In this document: positions 5,377 to 8,645 of the stretch, piece by piece | Position numbering within the stretch: position 1 is the stretch's first letter | Layout of the letters: each line of letters starts with the position of its first letter | Source of the DNA: Lachnospiraceae bacterium | GTDB taxonomy: Bacteria; Bacillota; Clostridia; Lachnospirales; Lachnospiraceae | Reading direction: 5' to 3' | DNA length: 8,645 nt | Assembly: GCA_020860745.1 (NCBI GenBank) | Contig: JAJBTR010000284.1 | Span: forward strand, 1 to 8,645 | Notes under the pieces: model-generated | Database searches by the model: none | The model's input: only the letters and a program-made list of their open reading frames with translations | Told to the model about the DNA's origin: nothing | Made by a program: the position numbers and the translations under genes

Positions 5377-6690
5377 TTATTCCAGGAGAAAATCTATTGC
5401 ACGTATCACTTTAATGCCATCCTGCGGTTGAGGCATATCACACTCCATTGCAATCACGATTTTTTCATAATTATCCTTTATCTTGCGAAGCGGCGAAAGC
5501 TCCCTATCCCGTGTTTCCGTGGCATTCATGCTCTCCGTGACCTGAACGTACTTTTTCTCATCGGCTTTTGTCGCAATAAAGTCTACTTCCTTATTATCAA
5601 TCTTACCTATTGCAATATCATAGCCACGCCGCATCAGCTCAAAAAATATAATATTCTCTAAAATGTGTCCGGTATCTCCATCCCGATACCCCAGGAGATA
5701 ATTCCGCAGTCCTGTATCGACTATATAATACTTACCAAGAGTACGCAGATATTTTTTGCCCCGGATGTCAAAACGCTTTATCTCATAAAAAATATACGCT
5801 TTCTTTAATGCTTCAATATAAGCCTGTATTGTCCTGACGGCCGGTTTTGTCTTCCGTTTTCCTTCCTCCAGCAAACCTTCATTTGTAAGCGTATTCCCGA
5901 TAGATGTGGCAGAGACGCTGCTCCCAATATTATCTGCAAGGAACATAATGATTTTGCGGAGCAGAACCGGGTCTGTGATCATATGCTGTCCCTTGCGTCG
6001 CTCCCGCTCCAAAATATCATTGACAACTGCTGCTGAATACACGCCATCCAATGCAGCCGCAACACGGTCTGGCTCCAGACCAACATCAGCAAGCATCGGC
6101 ATCCCGCCATAACGGGCATATTCAGTAAAAAGTTCTCTGGCCTCGTAGACATCGCCATCCGCATCGGTGATACGTTTCCTGACAGCACCGGAAGGTGTCT
6201 TTTTTTCTGTCACGAAATATCCATGAAAATCCAGAAACTCCTTAAAGGACAAGGGAAGCACCTTAATCTCAACATATCTACCGGACAGATAGGTAGACAA
6301 TTCAGAGGACAAAAGGTATGCGTTAGATCCTGTGATATAAATATCAGAATCAAAATCGACCCGGAATGAATTCACGGCGTTTTCCCACCCGGTAATTCTC
6401 TGTACCTCGTCAAAGAACAGATACATTCGCTTTTCAGGGATAACACGTTCTTCTACATATTCGTAGAAATCTCTGGGTGTCATATCGGCAAACGCCATAG
6501 ATTCAAAATTCATTTCCAGGATCTGTCGATCCGGGATACCGCTCTCCTTCAGATAGCTTATCATGAGTTTCATCAGACTGGACTTCCCACAGCGGCGAAT
6601 ACCGGTTATTACCTTGATCATCTCTGTATCCCGAAAAGCGATCATTTTATCAAGATACAAATCCCTGTTCTTCAATTCATGCTTCAACAT
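5377..6690 (-). CDS. AAA_14 / DUF4143 family ATP-binding protein
   Basis: At 437 residues this is a complete member of the large AAA_14-DUF4143 family, common in anaerobe accessory genomes and without a settled function. Residues 1-150 form the P-loop domain: Walker A GIRRCGKS (30-37), Walker B MYLFFDE (89-95) and the conserved TGSN (120-123), followed by LSGRYVEIKVLPLSFKEFLD. A middle helical region (about 230-330), probably with winged-helix character, precedes the C-terminal DUF4143 domain. There ENIIFFELMRRGYDI, KEVDFIA and KKYVQVTES resemble the E...D...QV pattern of PD-(D/E)XK nuclease folds, so a DNA-related role is plausible but unproven. The start is supported by a promoter at 6718-6746; the ribosome binding site (AAAGG) is rather distant. 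It stands alone, with its own promoter. Confidence 0.93.
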   Translation of the reverse strand: MLKHELKNRDLYLDKMIAFRDTEMIKVITGIRRCGKSSLMKLMISYLKESGIPDRQILEMNFESMAFADMTPRDFYEYVEERVIPEKRMYLFFDEVQRITGWENAVNSFRVDFDSDIYITGSNAYLLSSELSTYLSGRYVEIKVLPLSFKEFLDFHGYFVTEKKTPSGAVRKRITDADGDVYEARELFTEYARYGGMPMLADVGLEPDRVAAALDGVYSAAVVNDILERERRKGQHMITDPVLLRKIIMFLADNIGSSVSATSIGNTLTNEGLLEEGKRKTKPAVRTIQAYIEALKKAYIFYEIKRFDIRGKKYLRTLGKYYIVDTGLRNYLLGYRDGDTGHILENIIFFELMRRGYDIAIGKIDNKEVDFIATKADEKKYVQVTESMNATETRDRELSPLRKIKDNYEKIVIAMECDMPQPQDGIKVIRAIDFLLE

Positions 6691-6717
6691 AGATGCCGCA
6701 CCGCCTTTCTGATAGAA

Positions 6718-6746
6718 ACCATATCATAAAAGCAGAAAAAAATCAA
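6718..6746 (-). promoter_or_regulatory. Promoter of the AAA_14 ATPase gene
   Basis: Minus-strand TTGATT (6741-6746) and TATGGT (6718-6723), each four of six, have ideal 17-base spacing, about 28 bases before the ATG. The leader is therefore very short, ending with AAAGGCGG. Confidence 0.5.
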
Positions 6747-6764
6747 ACTTTATTGCATAAATTC

Positions 6765-6793
6765 CACAAACTTATTATTTTTTTGAGTTTGTG
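6765..6793. repeat. Inverted repeat CACAAACT/AGTTTGTG between two genes
   Basis: A perfect eight-base inverted repeat surrounds a 13-base T-rich (plus strand) loop, between the end of the membrane protein gene and the promoter of the ATPase gene. No T tract follows it on the minus strand, so it is a poor terminator. It might be an operator just upstream of the -35, or a weak terminator for the membrane protein transcript. Confidence 0.4.
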
Positions 6794-6811
6794 ACATGAA
6801 TCATTCTGCGA

Positions 6812-7810
6812 TTATGATGTGACTCTGTTCTTCCTGAGATATATGATGATACCGGCAGCAGTTTCTATGACATAGGCAATGATCCAGATCAGATTGATCT
6901 GTGTTTTTCGGTTCTCCCCTATGGTATAATCGCCATTAGTCAGTACACGAACTTCCCAGTCGCCATTCGCTGATGCCCTGTCAGTAACAATTTCCGCAAC
7001 CGTAGTATTCCGCCAGGTATATTCCAATGTCTCCCAGGTTTCCCCTTTGTCGTTGGTCCACTCGATGTCGGAAGCAATCCCTTCGTAGTCATCATATCCC
7101 TCATTTTCGATAAAAATGGCTTCACCGGAATCAAGACTGTAGGTTTCATCGTGCACATCTGCTTCCATATATGCCCGAAAACTCTCAAAGTCCGTAAAAG
7201 CCGTGCCTTCTACGAGTGAGGAAACCGGGACAGCCACATTGAAAACAGCCTGCCCAATCGCGGTTCCTCCGACCACAAGCAGCGTAATTCCGGCGATTTT
7301 TAACTTTCGTTTTCTACGGTAAGAACGCATCACCTGTTTTTCATCACTGAGCCGGTAAAGTCCTTTTCGTTCTGCAATCACAGTGATCATCATGGATGCG
7401 ATCCATGCTATGGCAGCGAAAACACCACCGAAAAGTAGCGCGTAAATCGCCCAATCCGGCAGCAAAATTCCCTGGCAGGCATCTTCCGGCCAGATGATCA
7501 GCGGCAGTGTTGTTCCAAACAGAATCAAAGTAAGACTGATTGTATTTATTACAATATGCAGCGAATCATGTTTATAGCGATTGAGAACTTCGCTTTCAAA
7601 CTCGTCGCCGCTCACCTTACCGAAAGCAGAGATGCAAAAGCATACTTCGCAAAGGACGGCGGCAGCATAGAAAGCGCAGCTGATAAAAAATCCGATGTAG
7701 CCACGGTAAAACCCGAAATTTGCAATCAATGCACCAAGGAATCCCGCAATGCACAGTCCCACAGAGATCATGCTTCGAATCATAAGCCTGGTTTTTCCGT
7801 CGGACAGCAT
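6812..7810 (-). CDS. Multi-pass membrane protein of unknown function, probably N-terminally truncated
   Basis: From ATG at 7810 the product has 332 residues. Numbering from that Met, membrane segments appear near 12-30 (SMISVGLCIAGFLGALIANF), 37-60, 85-106, 118-145, 172-192 and 307-323 (INLIWIIAYVIETAAGIIIY). Between the fifth and sixth lies an acidic extracytoplasmic loop of about 110 residues rich in Asp, Glu and Trp. The cytoplasmic KQVMRSYRRKRKLK is strongly basic. I do not recognise the family; it resembles the membrane part of some HTH-membrane regulators, which would fit a lost N-terminal domain. The frame is open further up to TTG at 7870, but that part overlaps NUDIX coding DNA in another frame. 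No good ribosome binding site precedes either start, so expression is uncertain. Confidence 0.7.
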   Translation of the reverse strand: MLSDGKTRLMIRSMISVGLCIAGFLGALIANFGFYRGYIGFFISCAFYAAAVLCEVCFCISAFGKVSGDEFESEVLNRYKHDSLHIVINTISLTLILFGTTLPLIIWPEDACQGILLPDWAIYALLFGGVFAAIAWIASMMITVIAERKGLYRLSDEKQVMRSYRRKRKLKIAGITLLVVGGTAIGQAVFNVAVPVSSLVEGTAFTDFESFRAYMEADVHDETYSLDSGEAIFIENEGYDDYEGIASDIEWTNDKGETWETLEYTWRNTTVAEIVTDRASANGDWEVRVLTNGDYTIGENRKTQINLIWIIAYVIETAAGIIIYLRKNRVTS

Positions 7811-8252
7811 ATGTGCGATCTGCTTTTCGCCTTTCGATGAAAATGTGTTTTTCTCTGTCCTGAACAGCAATTACAGTATCGACTTCCACATCCAAACCGG
7901 CTTCTTCCCGGACTTCCTTTATAAAATTTTCTTTCACAGATATAGCAACGTCAACCCATCCGCCCGGCAAAGACCATGTACCGTTTTTCTCGTGAACCAA
8001 AAGAATTTTATTGTCTTCAAAAATAGCCGCTCTTGTGTCGAGCTTCGGTGTTTGATATCCAGTTTCACAGCAAAATAAATCCTTTACTTTTTCCAGTAAT
8101 ATATCTGTTTTACTGCTCATCATCTCCGCTGCGATATCGCGGATTCTACTGTATCGCTCTGTATCAAATTGATCTTTGGCGTAATATAACCCTGCCTGCG
8201 CCAGACTCTGCAGTTCTACTGCCCATTGCAGCCATTGCTCGTTTTGATTCAT
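7617..8252 (-). pseudogene. NUDIX hydrolase, C-terminal part lost and frame running into the membrane protein gene
   Basis: ATG at 8252 follows GGAGG by seven bases. Residues 1-60 (QWLQWAVELQSLAQAGLYYA and on) are the helical Nudix_hydro_N domain; 70-136 are the NUDIX domain, with GTWSLPGGWVDV and KENFIKEVREEAGLDV. In the Nudix box the first glutamate (GX5E) is Ile104, while KEVREEAGL keeps the metal-binding glutamates. Intact relatives, some 200 residues long, hydrolyse nucleoside diphosphate-linked compounds such as ADP-ribose. Similarity stops at QDREKH (residue 136, about 7845). The last 75 residues to the stop at 7617 are an out-of-frame reading of membrane protein DNA (CCRRPLRSMLLHLCFR). 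The core strands after the Nudix box are absent, so activity is unlikely. Confidence 0.8.
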
Positions 8253-8323
8253 GCATGTGCCTCCAAGTTCCGGTTTTTCGTCTTGTTTAACCCCACAACA
8301 GCAATAAGATGAAAATTACAGCC

Positions 8324-8569
8324 TTAAATATATTTTTGAATAACATAAGGCTGACCATTGCGCCGGTCTGTCTTTTCCTCACTCCCAATCATTTGAAATC
8401 CGAGAGATTGCGCCAGACCTTTCGACGCTTCATTCACCGGAAACGGATCGGCGTCCCAACACCAGTCTCCCTCCAGGAAACCACAGTCAGCCAATTCTTT
8501 TTTTAATTTTTGACATACCGCCGTTTTCCCCACTCCCATAGTTCCGCCAACCAAATATATTTTTTTCAT
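8324..8569 (-). pseudogene. In-frame chimera: P-loop nucleotide kinase N-terminus and GNAT acetyltransferase C-terminus
   Basis: ATG at 8569 follows GAGGCGG closely; the frame also extends to an ATG at 8614, whose 15 extra residues look unlike the family. Residues 1-45 (MKKIYLVGGTMGVGKTAVCQ, then EGDWCWDADPF) are the start of a small P-loop kinase with Walker A GTMGVGKT at 9-16. Around residues 45-49 (VNEAS) it becomes ASKGLAQSLGFQMIGSEE and NGQPYVIQKYI, the last helix, G-F-x-x-[IV]-G turn and strand of a GNAT acetyltransferase. Both halves are in frame, giving 81 residues that could be translated. The kinase lacks its lid and substrate half, the GNAT part lacks its acetyl-CoA loop, so neither enzyme is expected. 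The kinase start lies 31 bases or more from the window edge, so its promoter may be outside. Confidence 0.7.
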
Positions 8570-8645
8570 TTCCGCCTCATTTTTCGATGTGTTTCGTTTT
8601 TCCGTTATTCTCATGATACGCTCGTCAATAATCCGGAATATATAC

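Noticed and set aside
5302..5661. Plus-strand open frame of 119 codons
   Set aside because: It is mostly antisense to the end of the AAA_14 ATPase; its residues show no domain pattern.
1..8645. CRISPR array, tRNA or rRNA genes, or a complete insertion sequence
   Set aside because: No regularly spaced repeats, no cloverleaf or ribosomal RNA motifs and no transposase gene were found by eye on either strand.

Overview
This 8.6 kb window looks like an accessory stretch of an anaerobic Firmicute, most likely a Lachnospiraceae-type Clostridia. The evidence is the AGGAGG-type ribosome binding sites, the mid-range GC content, and the protein families: Rpn-type PD-(D/E)XK nuclease, AAA_14/DUF4143 ATPase, LytTR regulator and lantibiotic/MacB-type ABC ATPase. 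The taxon is an inference from protein style. Every gene or gene fragment I can support reads on the minus strand.

Layout from low to high coordinates (the reverse of transcription): an Rpn-type nuclease running off the window edge (1-360) with a promoter; a fused remnant of an Rpn C-terminus and a YhcC-type radical SAM protein (560-1084); a 166 bp inverted-repeat MITE-like element (1085-1250); a complete type A chloramphenicol acetyltransferase (1247-1930) with its own promoter, whose stop codon lies in the element's terminal repeat; a remnant joining an ABC ATPase N-terminus to a permease C-terminus (2086-2368); a complete secreted lipoprotein of unknown function (2428-3120); two short uncharacterised remnants (3253-3590); an ABC ATPase with all motifs (3598-4284) joined upstream to the first part of a LytTR regulator (to 4466); 305 bases with no gene holding a promoter, a hairpin, a terminator and a possible element scrap (4467-4771); a triple mosaic of GNAT N-terminus, nitroreductase middle and 4Fe-4S ferredoxin end (4772-5288); a complete AAA_14/DUF4143 ATPase (5377-6690) with a promoter; a multi-pass membrane protein (6812-7810) joined to the first two thirds of a NUDIX protein (to 8252); and an in-frame 81-residue fusion of a P-loop kinase N-terminus with a GNAT C-terminus (8324-8569).

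The striking feature is not one system but a repeated scar. At seven places the N-terminal part of one family, usually with a good ribosome binding site and start, runs directly into the C-terminal part of an unrelated family, often out of frame. The join falls where both proteins could be encoded by nearly the same few bases. Single-base losses in homopolymers add frameshifts in three remnants. This pattern suits serial deletions between short direct repeats of co-oriented genes in a decaying genomic island. A misassembled or error-rich contig is the main alternative.

Genes that look complete and probably functional are the chloramphenicol acetyltransferase, the lipoprotein, the AAA_14 ATPase, probably the Rpn nuclease (its end is not visible) and, less surely, the ABC ATPase and membrane protein. 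I see no pathway linking them. No rRNA, tRNA, CRISPR array or complete transposase gene was seen.
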